DNA of 30,653 nucleotides from a virus, in the IMG/VR virus record IMGVR_UViG_3300031566_000243, positions 1-30,653 of that record. One strand, 5' to 3'. This document shows, piece by piece, positions 15,729 to 23,266 of this stretch. Within the stretch, counting starts at the first letter, position 1. Each line of letters begins with the position of its first letter. The notes beneath the pieces were generated by a model, which searched no databases, was not told where the DNA came from, and worked only from the letters and a program-made list of their open reading frames with translations. The translations under genes were made by a program, and so were the position numbers.

Positions 15729-16998
15729 CAGGTTCCTCGTCTACGGAATAGTGCATTGCAGACACAGGTTCACTGTAGATATTCCCGCTATCGTCAGGCT
15801 GGAAACCAACCAATTTGCGGGCCTCGTTACGCGTTACCACGCCACCTGCATATAGCCTCGCTGCTCGTTCGGCAGTGATATTGCTCTCTTCCTGGAGGGC
15901 CTTCACGCCGTCTATCTTCGTCTCGAAATACAAGCCCTCCTCGCCCTCGTCCTGGAGCAGACTCCGAGTCAGGGCGCTATCGAGCGCCTTCAGGAGCGGC
16001 ACCATGGTCTCCTGCCAGAAACTTCTTCGGGCAGTGGCGTAGTTCGCATAGGTGCTCTTCTCCAACCCGGCCCGGGCGCCAATCAAGATGGGTGGCACCC
16101 CGAAGGCAGCGCAGATGCGCGACTCCGTCAGCATGTTGAGGCCAGGCATGTCCAAGTCCGCAAGCGGATTATGGAGTGTGATTGTAGCGTCGCTACCTTC
16201 GATGACCAGCGGCTTGCCTCGTTTCCCCTTGCCGGTCTGGTCGTCCAATGATGCCTTGACCTCTGCACGGTTAGCAGGGCTAAGAGGGGTGGGCACCGCA
16301 ATGCTCAGGCCCGGCACCTTCAAGTTCGTTAGCATCTCGATGAGATAGTCCTGTTGCTCGGCGTCCAACTGATACGAGTGGAGGGCGGCTTGCAACGGCC
16401 CAAGCCCATCGTGCACGTTCCGCGGGTCAGGGAACCAGAGGTACAGCATGTCCTTTGCCCCGACAATCGTATTGGGCTTGCCTTGGCTATTGCTAATTGT
16501 GTAGCCCTTGAGGAGCGGTTCCCCTTGACTCCTGTCGCCGGTGACAAAACTAACCCTCCTCGTCGGCACAGGCCATAGGCCCAGAAGCCCGCCGGCGCGG
16601 TTCCGCTCCTTCAGCACGAAGGACTTGCCAGTCAGCAGCAGTCGGCTCACGATGTATTGGATTAGCAGGTTGCCATCGTACATCTCGTTGGGCCGCTGCA
16701 GGCAGTCAAGGATTGGATGCGAGAGTACCTCGTCAGGCCCCTCATCTCCTGGCCGCAATAGGACTCTCTCTGGTTCAGTCGCCGAGGTCGCAATCATACG
16801 GACGCAGGCATAGACCAATTCGCACTTGCTGTAGGCTGCTTCGAGTTCGCTTGCCGAATAGGTTGTCCAAGGCGAATCCGCCGACGCCCATTCGCCCCCG
16901 CCCTGGTAGCCGGACAACAGCGACCAACCCGGGCCTGCATCCTGCGCACCCTTGGCCGTGATGTGAGGCCCAACCGGCTTCTTGTCAAATGGCCACAT
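15688..16998 (-). CDS. Portal protein (HK97 type)
   Basis: 436 aa. ATG 16998 comes 3 nt after the terminase stop, with GGGAG upstream. The sequence has YSKCELVYACVRMIATSATE, HPILDCLQRPNEMYDGNLLI, TGKSFVLKERNRAGG, LWPVPTRRVSFV and later ICAAFGVPPILIG with STYANYATARRSFWQETMVP, all standard landmarks of the HK97 portal family. The acidic tail (EEPDAQDDDEIPDESA) is the part overlapped by the minor head gene. It forms the dodecameric DNA entry channel docked by the terminase. Confidence 0.95.
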   Translation of the reverse strand: MWPFDKKPVGPHITAKGAQDAGPGWSLLSGYQGGGEWASADSPWTTYSASELEAAYSKCELVYACVRMIATSATEPERVLLRPGDEGPDEVLSHPILDCLQRPNEMYDGNLLIQYIVSRLLLTGKSFVLKERNRAGGLLGLWPVPTRRVSFVTGDRSQGEPLLKGYTISNSQGKPNTIVGAKDMLYLWFPDPRNVHDGLGPLQAALHSYQLDAEQQDYLIEMLTNLKVPGLSIAVPTPLSPANRAEVKASLDDQTGKGKRGKPLVIEGSDATITLHNPLADLDMPGLNMLTESRICAAFGVPPILIGARAGLEKSTYANYATARRSFWQETMVPLLKALDSALTRSLLQDEGEEGLYFETKIDGVKALQEESNITAERAARLYAGGVVTRNEARKLVGFQPDDSGNIYSEPVSAMHYSVDEEPDAQDDDEIPDESA

Positions 16999-17001
16999 AG
17001 T

Positions 17002-18210
17002 TTACCACTCCCAGACCGTCACTTCTGGCCGCTCTAAATGCATAACCGCATACCGCAGAGCGTCCATGGCGTGGTCGTATTCCTTCACGGGTTCGTCCTT
17101 ATTCTTTTTCCACTGGTACGTCTGCAGTTCGCGGAGCGTCTCTTCGCACGTCGGCGATACGGTGAGTCGCGGTAGGCCATCGCCGGCACAGGCAAGGCGG
17201 GTCTGGACGGCCTGAATACCCTCAAAGACGGCGTTGTTGGCCGCGACGGCATCGATGCCCGCTTGTCGCAATGCTTGGATTAACCCGGCGGCGGAGGGGT
17301 CAACAACCGCTACCTCGGCCCCCGTCTCAGTTGCCATGGCCTTGACAGTGCGCACGAACTCATCCTGCAACACTTGGGCACGGTAGAACTCTTTGAACAC
17401 ATGCCCCCGGCCGTCCGAGTCCAGGCCCAGCGCCACAATGACCGCTGGGTTCGTGTAGCCTTCATCGACGCCCAAGACAACGCGCTTCCAAGGCCCGGGC
17501 TTTTCAATCACGTGCTTGTCACGGTCGAAGGAATCGTAGACGAGACCCTCGAAGCCGACCCAGTTGCCCATCACGTAGCGGTCATATGAGGTGCCCGTGA
17601 AGGACTTCAGCAGGGCAATGTAGTCGTCTGGTAGGTAGGGGTTCTCCAGGCTGTTGGTCTGGATGAGTTGACGCTCGGCGTGCGGGCGGTCGATGAAGCG
17701 CTCGAAGAGAAAGTGGGTAGGCGGCCCGGGGTTGGTAGCCGTAAAGATTTGCCTGACCGCTGCGGCGGTGTTTCGGATACGGCCCAGGAGCATCGTGTAT
17801 TCGTCCTCGTCCAGTTCAATCCCCTCATCAATGCCCACAGCCCCGAAGTTCAGCGAGCCGCGCTTCAGGGGTGAGTCGAAGCCGAAGTAGAATATCTCAC
17901 CGCCTCCCTGCATCTGGATAGTGTGCTCGCTCTTGTTGTGCAGGTAGGTTCCCTCGGGGAGCACCGGAGGCAAGTCGCCTTCTTCTTGCAGGAGAGTTTT
18001 GAGGGTTGTCGCTCTCAAGTCGGCATAGGTTTTCCGGCATAGTCCGACGCGGTTGCCGGGGACGACCGCATGGGTCAGGAGTTTGTGGCACAGGCCCCGG
18101 GTCTTGCCTGCGCCGAAGGCCCCGGAATACAAGACCTCCCGCACGTCCGAGCGGACGAAGTCCCACTGCTTCGGGAGCAACTCAACGTCAACTTCCGTCG
18201 CTGTCGTCAT
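17002..18210 (-). CDS. terL: Terminase large subunit
   Basis: 402 aa. Walker A is SGAFGAGKT (29-37), Walker B is AVGIDEG with D128/E129, and the coupling motif is TATNPG (157-162). The C-terminal RNase H-like nuclease has acidic residues at D249 (LGVDEGYTNP), D304 (VVDPSA) and D379/D383 (YDHAMDALRY). ATG 18210 overlaps the small-subunit end by 23 nt. The protein translocates DNA into the portal and cuts concatemers. Both ATPase and nuclease centres look intact. Class assignment (headful or cos) cannot be read from motifs alone, although the apparent circular permutation favours headful packaging. Confidence 0.96.
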   Translation of the reverse strand: MTTATEVDVELLPKQWDFVRSDVREVLYSGAFGAGKTRGLCHKLLTHAVVPGNRVGLCRKTYADLRATTLKTLLQEEGDLPPVLPEGTYLHNKSEHTIQMQGGGEIFYFGFDSPLKRGSLNFGAVGIDEGIELDEDEYTMLLGRIRNTAAAVRQIFTATNPGPPTHFLFERFIDRPHAERQLIQTNSLENPYLPDDYIALLKSFTGTSYDRYVMGNWVGFEGLVYDSFDRDKHVIEKPGPWKRVVLGVDEGYTNPAVIVALGLDSDGRGHVFKEFYRAQVLQDEFVRTVKAMATETGAEVAVVDPSAAGLIQALRQAGIDAVAANNAVFEGIQAVQTRLACAGDGLPRLTVSPTCEETLRELQTYQWKKNKDEPVKEYDHAMDALRYAVMHLERPEVTVWEW

Positions 18211-18562
18211 GCCTCACCTTGAAGTTGATGACTAGGGGGGACTCGCTGACTCCCGCGTGCTCGATGCGCTCCGTTTCTTGCCAGTGGTATTGACACTTCA
18301 GGGTGAACAGGGCTGGTGTGGGGTTCTTGCACCGTCGCATTTCGTTGACAAGGGCTTGCTCAGTTTCGGCCCGGGCTGTTTTAATGCGCTGTGAGAACTT
18401 TTCTTCCTCTGGTGTCTCTGGATTTGCAAGCCACGTGAACCCGCTTTTCTGGGAAATCCCAGCGCCATCGAAGGCCAGTCGGAGCGAACCCCCAGCCAGA
18501 ACGTGGGCTACCACGTAGTCAGTGATTGTTTCGGAGCACTTGCGCGGACGCCCTATCGCCAT
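18188..18562 (-). CDS. Terminase small subunit
   Basis: 124 aa from ATG 18562, chosen because AGGAGG stands 7 nt upstream. Starts MAIGRPRKCSETITDYVVAH, then an HTH-like region with SLRLAFDGAGISQKSGFTWL, and a helical second half (FSQRIKTARAETEQALVNEM) for oligomerisation. This is the phiBT1/terS-like arrangement, a DNA-binding N-terminus that recognises the packaging site. It lies directly upstream of, and overlaps, the large subunit. The DNA 5' of this gene would be the first place to look for a pac site. Confidence 0.88.
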   Translation of the reverse strand: MAIGRPRKCSETITDYVVAHVLAGGSLRLAFDGAGISQKSGFTWLANPETPEEEKFSQRIKTARAETEQALVNEMRRCKNPTPALFTLKCQYHWQETERIEHAGVSESPLVINFKVRHDDSDGS

Positions 18563-18639
18563 ATACAATCCTCCTGGGTTAATATTGGCGTGTACAAACA
18601 GGGCGCGCAAGGCAAAAAACGGGATGCTGCGAAAGTCTG

Positions 18640-18665
18640 TACGACTTAGTACGACTTAGTACGAT
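18640..18665 (-). repeat. 10-bp direct repeats before the terminase genes (operator or pac candidate)
   Basis: TACGACTTAG occurs twice head to tail (18640-18649, 18650-18659), followed by a partial third copy TACGAT. The period is one helical turn. The repeat contains the stop codon of the HTH gene and lies 78-100 bp upstream of the small terminase. It may bind the HTH protein just encoded or the small terminase. Confidence 0.5.
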
Positions 18666-18843
18666 TTCTTTCCCCTGCGGACAATCGCACCATCGCATCT
18701 ATGGTCTCGGCTGGGAACCTCCAATCGCCGCGCAGATGCACCTTGCGCGCCGGCAGAAGTCCCTGACGTGCGAGCGCGCGAACTCGCCAGACAGAATAAC
18801 CAAGACGGGCTGCTACTTCATGGGTGCGGTAGGCGCGACTCAT
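18646..18843 (-). CDS. Excisionase/MerR-like small HTH protein
   Basis: 65 aa from ATG 18843, which has GGAGG 7 nt upstream. YRTHEVAARLGYSVWRVRAL, then ARQGLLPARKVHLRGDWRFP and AETIDAMV, is the AlpA/Xis-type winged helix: helix-turn-helix followed by a beta hairpin ending in W-R-F. No integrase is present, so recombination directionality is unlikely. A regulator at the boundary between early and late genes is a better guess. The gene ends inside 10-bp direct repeats that could be its binding site. Confidence 0.8.
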   Translation of the reverse strand: MSRAYRTHEVAARLGYSVWRVRALARQGLLPARKVHLRGDWRFPAETIDAMVRLSAGERNRTKSY

Positions 18844-18918
18844 TGTTCGTCCTCCAGTTTGGGGCATCGGTGTTTTTGGTCTTGTGCCCGTTCCTCTTCT
18901 ATATGGTAAGGATTTGGC

Positions 18919-19188
18919 CTACGCACTCATGGTATCAAGCATGGCAACGCGGGCGTCTGTGACATCGAAATCGGCTTGTTTGCGCGCCGATGCCAGTGCT
19001 GCGACAGCATCCTCACGCGACGCGTATGCTTGCCAGGGGGACCTGAGGTCACCAATACTTGACCAGTACCACTTACCCGGCCCCCTGTAGTACCACAGGC
19101 CCTTCCACTCGTCGATTTCCTTCACCAGGCCCTTCCACTCGCCGTCGATTTCCTTCACCACAAAATACGGTCGTTTGCTATCCATCAT
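18919..19188 (-). CDS. Small hypothetical protein with internal duplication, 89 aa
   Basis: ATG 19188 overlaps the preceding stop by 11 nt. The protein has an internal tandem repeat, VKEIDGEWKGL then VKEIDEWKGL, followed by WYYRGPGKWYWSSIGDLRSP and a helical C-terminus (YASREDAVAALASARKQ). The C-terminal part resembles small phage proteins in which a strand pair is followed by an 'F-xs-xedA' helix. Function unknown. Confidence 0.66.
   Translation of the reverse strand: MMDSKRPYFVVKEIDGEWKGLVKEIDEWKGLWYYRGPGKWYWSSIGDLRSPWQAYASREDAVAALASARKQADFDVTDARVAMLDTMSA
19096..19158 (-). repeat. Recent 30-bp tandem duplication inside a coding sequence
   Basis: 19096-19125 and 19126-19158 are the same 30 bases except for a 3-bp insertion (GCC, adding one Gly codon) in the second copy. 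Sequence identity is otherwise complete, so the duplication is recent and kept the frame. Confidence 0.85.
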
Positions 19189-19810
19189 TCACCCCTTCCA
19201 GTTTGTCTTGTGCTGGCCAGGGCCGCCCGTCTCTTTGTGCAATTGCCATCTCGACCTGCATCGAGTCGAGGAAGGCGTAGTTATCCCTATCCCGGATTTC
19301 GGCATAGCACTCAGCCAGGTTGTCGAGGGTTTTCCAACTGTCCCCGTGCTTGGCTTCACCGCAAATCAAGCCACGCCTACAGGCCTGCGAGAACTCATCT
19401 CGGCGTCGCATCAGATATTGGCGGCCACCGTCGTCCGGTTTGATGGCTGGCACCTCGCCCATAGACGTGAACATCCACAGGCCAAGCCGCCTCGCTTCCG
19501 CCTCTTCCATGCACGCTCCTTTGGACTGCTCCCAACCCGGCAGAAGGTAGATAGCATCGCAGCAACGCAGCCAAGCGAAATCAAGCCCGTTGACCAGCCA
19601 TTCGTAACTCTGGAACTCCGGCTCCGGTTGCTCTTCCCAATCGAGGGTCGCGGTGTGTGGGCAGTAGGGCCAGTGCCCCCAACGGAAAAACGTCTGAGCG
19701 ACCAGACGCGCCACGCCTACATTGGCTCTTTTTTCTGGCCCCGAATACGGGCCTGCAATGTAAATCCGCAACGGGCAACATACCGGGCGAGGCAGGGTGT
19801 CAGACAGCAT
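19178..19810 (-). CDS. DUF4406-like (deoxyribosyltransferase-fold) protein with extra C-terminal domain
   Basis: 210 aa from ATG 19810 (AAGGAG upstream, 11-nt overlap with the previous gene). Residues 15-23 (IYIAGPYSG) begin a nucleoside-deoxyribosyltransferase-like Rossmann fold. GHWPYCPHTATLDW and CDAIYLLPGWEQSKGA, then EEAEARRLGL, are the signature of DUF4406 phage proteins. Residues about 125-210 form a second helical domain (RRRDEFSQACRRGLICGEAK, HGDSWKTL) that may be an independent nucleotide-pool module. Probable role: nucleotide or nucleoside metabolism; the substrate is unknown. Confidence 0.76.
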   Translation of the reverse strand: MLSDTLPRPVCCPLRIYIAGPYSGPEKRANVGVARLVAQTFFRWGHWPYCPHTATLDWEEQPEPEFQSYEWLVNGLDFAWLRCCDAIYLLPGWEQSKGACMEEAEARRLGLWMFTSMGEVPAIKPDDGGRQYLMRRRDEFSQACRRGLICGEAKHGDSWKTLDNLAECYAEIRDRDNYAFLDSMQVEMAIAQRDGRPWPAQDKLEGVNDG

Positions 19811-21143
19811 TAGGTATCTCCTTTCCGTGCTTGTAGTGTGATATATCGACGTGGATATCCTGCACGCTTTCCAGTCCGTAGTCGCGGTTCCACACGAAAA
19901 ACTGAGCCGTCTTCGTGGTCTTGACGTACCCCTTGCGGAAATGCCAGGCATCGGTTCCGACAAGACTGGGAATGGTGCGCACGACAACACCCCCATAGGT
20001 TTCGACGCCCGCAAACCACAGTTCGTCCTTCTTGTGGGTGTGCCCCCGGTGGATTTCCCGGTACTGATTTGGCGCCCACACGTCCGCGGCTTCGCTTGCG
20101 AATAGGCCCGCCAGTGCCTTTTCGTTCTTGGCTGCGAGGTCGGCCCCATGCAGGAGCCAGATGAGGTTGATACCGTACTGCACTACCTTGCGGGGTTTAG
20201 GCGACGTGTCTACAATCACCCGCTCATCGTCCCGGTACCATGCAGCCAACTCCCGCAGCAACCAATACGAGGTTTGCGGGTCGTGATTTCCGGGCACCCA
20301 GATGAGTTTGACCGGAGCGATGTCCGATAGCATCCCCACCGCATCCCGCATCGCCATGCCGACCTCTTCGATGATTTTGGGTAGGCGCGTATCGACATCG
20401 AGTTGGTTTCGGCTCGCAGGCGTCAGGCCCGTCGGGTCGTTGATGTGGAACAGGTCGTTCCCGATGGGGAATAGAAACTCCGTTACCCCAAGGCCCTTTG
20501 TGCGGTCAGCGATTTGAGCAATGGCGTCGGCGGTCACACGGCGGGCAATGGACACGTCATAGTCCTCTCCAGTTTCCGGCGCCCACGCGAGCATCCCAAA
20601 GTGCAAGTCGTACAGAGCCACTTCCACCATCCGCTCCCCGGTGCGGTCGGCGGCTTTTGCTTTGAGTCTCCGCTCAGCGGGCATCCGCTCGACCAAGGCT
20701 TCGAGGGCTACTTCTAAGGCCGAGGCAACCTTGGGCTTGAGCCACACCACCACCTGCCAGAGCGGCGTGACCTGAGGCTGCTTATCTGCATCGAGGGAGG
20801 CAGATTCCCAGTAGTTGATTTTAGACCTCTCCACCACCCACTTCTCAAGGTCGATTTCGGCATAAGCCAAGGCATCGTCAACAGTTCGGATTTCCCGACT
20901 GACGGTAACGAGTTTGGCCGCGTGCTCTGATTCCTCATAGGCTACGCTTTCGTCTGCATCTGGTTCACTATTCGCCTCACGCGTGACTTGGCGTCGGGCT
21001 GCTTCACGAGCGACCATTTTTGCCCGATGGCTCCCTATCCGAAAGTGCATCTGCAAGGCGGGGACTCCTGCGTGATTGTACCGGGAGTCCGCGGGATTGG
21101 CGATGCTCCAGAGCACCATCTCCTCAAAGGCTGTTGGACTCAT
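19800..21143 (-). CDS. Metallophosphoesterase with N-terminal helical domain
   Basis: 447 aa. The C-terminal part holds every calcineurin-type metal motif: DLHFG (D179, H181), GND (228-230), GNHD (285-288), LLHGAD (H332) and GHTH (367-370). Residues 1-60 look like a DNA-binding HTH segment (PADSRYNHAGVPALQMHFRI), and the middle is helical. Phages often carry such enzymes beside replication genes, where they may act on nucleic acid or nucleotides. SbcD-like nuclease activity is possible but not shown by sequence. It follows the 128-aa helical protein by 47 nt. Confidence 0.9.
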   Translation of the reverse strand: MSPTAFEEMVLWSIANPADSRYNHAGVPALQMHFRIGSHRAKMVAREAARRQVTREANSEPDADESVAYEESEHAAKLVTVSREIRTVDDALAYAEIDLEKWVVERSKINYWESASLDADKQPQVTPLWQVVVWLKPKVASALEVALEALVERMPAERRLKAKAADRTGERMVEVALYDLHFGMLAWAPETGEDYDVSIARRVTADAIAQIADRTKGLGVTEFLFPIGNDLFHINDPTGLTPASRNQLDVDTRLPKIIEEVGMAMRDAVGMLSDIAPVKLIWVPGNHDPQTSYWLLRELAAWYRDDERVIVDTSPKPRKVVQYGINLIWLLHGADLAAKNEKALAGLFASEAADVWAPNQYREIHRGHTHKKDELWFAGVETYGGVVVRTIPSLVGTDAWHFRKGYVKTTKTAQFFVWNRDYGLESVQDIHVDISHYKHGKEIPNAV

Positions 21144-21190
21144 GCGCTATTCTCCTCTGTCTTCTTCTTCTCCAAGCACGGCCTCAACCG

Positions 21191-21577
21191 TCATGACTCC
21201 TCCGCCTTCTCTACCGCCGCCTGTAGGTCTTTGACCTGTGCTCGCAAGCGTTGTTCTGTCCTTCGCCACGCGTTCTTTTCCTTCGCGTGCGCCACTGCTG
21301 TTCTCGCGGTCTCGGCTCTGAGAATGGCGTGGAGAGCACTGTTGAGAGCCTTGTTTAGTGTTCCCTCCGCCTGCAAGCGCTTGACCTCGGCAAGCGCTTC
21401 TTTGGCATCCGCCACCGCGCTCCAGCCCGCGTCGCAGGCACAATGCCACGCCCACAGGTAGCGCGCATCAATTACATCATCGCGATTATGGAGCAGGTGA
21501 TTGGATTCGCTGAGTTCTTTGTCAATCAGTGCCAGACTCCGCTCGTGGCTGGCAATCTGTTCCTCAGTCATTCCCAT
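21191..21577 (-). CDS. Helical coiled-coil hypothetical protein, 128 aa
   Basis: ATG 21577 is preferred (GGAGG 6 nt upstream); ATG 21571 is possible. Almost wholly helical and charged: EEQIASHERSLALIDKELSE at the start, AVADAKEALAEVKRLQAEGT in the middle, EKNAWRRTEQRLRAQVKDLQ at the end. One central segment differs (ARYLWAWHCACDAGWS). No enzyme motif or membrane span is seen. Unrecognised; it may be an oligomeric accessory protein. Confidence 0.68.
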   Translation of the reverse strand: MGMTEEQIASHERSLALIDKELSESNHLLHNRDDVIDARYLWAWHCACDAGWSAVADAKEALAEVKRLQAEGTLNKALNSALHAILRAETARTAVAHAKEKNAWRRTEQRLRAQVKDLQAAVEKAEES

Positions 21578-21624
21578 CGGCGGCCTCCTCATCCTCAATC
21601 GCCCGCTCGATTAGCGCGTGCAGG

Positions 21625-22251
21625 TCAAAGTCTGCCGCCGTCTCCGCCGCCTTCTCCGCCGCCAACTCCGCCGCCAACGCCGCCTCCCACGCCGCCGCCG
21701 CCTTCCGCCCCCTCGCACAGCGCCCGTTGCTCGTCCGTCAAGTCCTTGCGCTCCTCGGCAATCCGAGCGCAGCCGTCGGCGTCTGCCCCCGCGATACACG
21801 CTGACACCTGCTCATTCGTCAAGTCCTCGCGGTTAATGGCAATCCGGGCGCGGCCATACGTGTCAGTCCCCGCGATGCACGCTGAGATTTGCTCGTCCGT
21901 CAAGTCCTTGCACACGCTAACAATCCAGTGGCGGCCATTCGCGTCTGTCCCCGCGATGCACGCTGAGATTTGCTCGTCCGTCAAGTCCTTGCACCCCGAA
22001 GCAATCCGCTCGCAGCCGTAGGCGTTCGTCCCCGCGATACAAGCATCGACTTGCGCGGGGGTCAGTCCTGGATAGTGCGTGACGAGCCAACCGAGGAAGC
22101 CCCTCAGTTCGTCGTCCGCAGCCAGCCGCTCAATTAGTTCGTCTGCTAGGGCGACTCCGTCGGGGTACGTTTCGCCAAACCATTCCATCGCCTCGCATTC
22201 CTCTATCGCTCCAACGCTCAACAAGGTTTTGCGTGTGATTGTTTCGGTCAT
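21625..22251 (-). CDS. Four-repeat (27 aa) protein with glycine-rich tail
   Basis: 208 aa from ATG 22251, which overlaps the DUF5131 stop as ATGA. Residues 1-65 are acidic and helical (AIEECEAMEWFGETYPDGVA). Residues 68-175 are four tandem 27-residue units with consensus xSACIAGTDAxGxxRIAxxxKDLTDEQ. The last 26 residues are almost only glycine, broken by single V, E and D. Each repeat ends in an N-capped helix start (LTDEQ), so an alpha-solenoid for protein binding is likely. A bacterial or phage function is not known to me. Confidence 0.8.
   Translation of the reverse strand: MTETITRKTLLSVGAIEECEAMEWFGETYPDGVALADELIERLAADDELRGFLGWLVTHYPGLTPAQVDACIAGTNAYGCERIASGCKDLTDEQISACIAGTDANGRHWIVSVCKDLTDEQISACIAGTDTYGRARIAINREDLTNEQVSACIAGADADGCARIAEERKDLTDEQRALCEGAEGGGGVGGGVGGGVGGGEGGGDGGRL
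21727..22050 (-). repeat. Four tandem 81-bp repeats
   Basis: 324 bp, exactly four units of 81 bp (27 codons), starting at 22050, 21969, 21888 and 21807 on the minus strand. All keep A-C-I/L-A-G and (K/E)DLT(D/N)EQ. The two central units share CKDLTDEQISACIAGTD at DNA level, showing recent duplication. Confidence 0.9.
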
Positions 22252-23018
22252 GTCACTATTCCTTCCGGGAACTCTTGGATGAGCGGTTCCCCCCACACCT
22301 CGGCCAGATTATTCTTGAGGAACACCGGAATGCCCGCTTGTCGGGCAGCGGCCACAAGGTGACGCAGCCACACCCGTTCCACCGGATACTGTTTCGCCTT
22401 CGGGCCGGTCATGGCACCCACGATGAGCCAGGCCAGGCGCGAATGCGAACGGGCTATACTATCGAGAGCGGCGCCCGTCGGCCAGTGATACCGCGGTTCC
22501 AACGAACCATAGATGTTTGTGACCGTCTCGTCGTTTTTGGTGTAGGCCGTAATTTCCATTTCCCGAGAAAGAACTTCACTTAAGCTCGGGCCGGAAACTC
22601 CGAGCCAGGCATTGTCGGGGAAAAACAATGCCGTTGAATGGCCATATCCAAAGGGGTTCTTGGTCAAAAAGAGGTAGGTATGCTGCGGTGTCTGCTCACA
22701 GACCGCAAGCACGTCTTCTTGCCACGGCTCGGGAACCCAATCACCCCAGAGGTCGCCCATGCTACTGACGAAGATACGTGCGGGCTTCTTGCGATAGAGG
22801 GGCGAGTGTTTGCGGTCGAATTGAGCATTGTGGAAAATCGGCCTGAACGGGTCGCCTTCGGCAGGATAGCCGCTCCGGCCTTGGAGCCGCCTCGCGAACC
22901 TTTCTGCATAACAGCCGGGACAGCGATTTGGGTTCTCCACTGTTCCCTCCGGCCCCCAGCAGCCAGTCACTGGATTCCACGTGTGCGTTGCCCACTCAAT
23001 TCCGGTACGGTTCATCAT
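22248..23018 (-). CDS. DUF5131 (phage Gp37/Gp68) family protein
   Basis: 256 aa from ATG 23018 (ATG 23015 is equally possible; GGGAGAGG precedes). The TGIEWATHTWNPVTGC start, the spaced cysteines C20, C33 and C36 (CPGCYAERFA), RIFVSSMGDLWGDWV, HTYLFLTKNP, then WLIVGAMTG and a C-terminal GIPVFLKNNL mark the DUF5131 family. Its three cysteines and barrel-like pattern resemble radical-SAM enzymes, though the biochemical role in phages is not established. A longer upstream in-frame extension exists but lacks a good ribosome site and overlaps the zinc-finger gene. Confidence 0.92.
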   Translation of the reverse strand: MMNRTGIEWATHTWNPVTGCWGPEGTVENPNRCPGCYAERFARRLQGRSGYPAEGDPFRPIFHNAQFDRKHSPLYRKKPARIFVSSMGDLWGDWVPEPWQEDVLAVCEQTPQHTYLFLTKNPFGYGHSTALFFPDNAWLGVSGPSLSEVLSREMEITAYTKNDETVTNIYGSLEPRYHWPTGAALDSIARSHSRLAWLIVGAMTGPKAKQYPVERVWLRHLVAAARQAGIPVFLKNNLAEVWGEPLIQEFPEGIVT

Positions 23019-23026
23019 CCTCTCCC

Positions 23027-23266
23027 TCAGTCCCAGTTCTTTATCAGAAACCCCTGCTCCAACAAAGTCCATCCGCCAAGCACGCGCGCCGTTGCGCCCC
23101 GACGCCTCGCGTTTATCCGTGCACAGTCGTCGCAAATCCGATTGCCGATGCTGCTTGATACAAACTCCTTGCCGCACCGCAAGCACTGTCGCTGCGCCCG
23201 GAACTGGTGCATGGCAGCGAAGTCGGCCTTCGCATCTCTGTCCCAACCCGTTCGTTTATGCACCAT
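23027..23266 (-). CDS. Small zinc-finger protein
   Basis: 79 aa from ATG 23266, overlapping the RuvC-like stop as TGATG (GTG 23269 is an alternative with GTGA overlap). Two CxxC pairs, CLRCGKEF and CDDC 15 residues later, form one zinc site. A basic linker (ARINARRRG) follows. It probably binds nucleic acid or protein. Unknown family; such small zinc proteins are common beside phage resolvase genes. Confidence 0.75.
   Translation of the reverse strand: MVHKRTGWDRDAKADFAAMHQFRAQRQCLRCGKEFVSSSIGNRICDDCARINARRRGATARVLGGWTLLEQGFLIKNWD

Noticed and set aside
18563-18645. Possible late promoter upstream of the small terminase (TTGCGC, 18 bp, AATATT)
   Set aside because: Only three and four of six consensus bases with an 18-bp spacer. 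The gap is suggestive, but the sequence is too weak to call.
17002-18843. Lysogeny module near the excisionase-like gene
   Set aside because: No integrase, CI-type repressor or attachment-site repeat could be found. The HTH protein alone does not support a temperate lifestyle.
21637-21713. GCC-rich simple repeat as a possible regulatory or CRISPR-like array
   Set aside because: It encodes the glycine tail of the four-repeat protein in frame. Units have no spacers, so it is neither CRISPR nor an operator.
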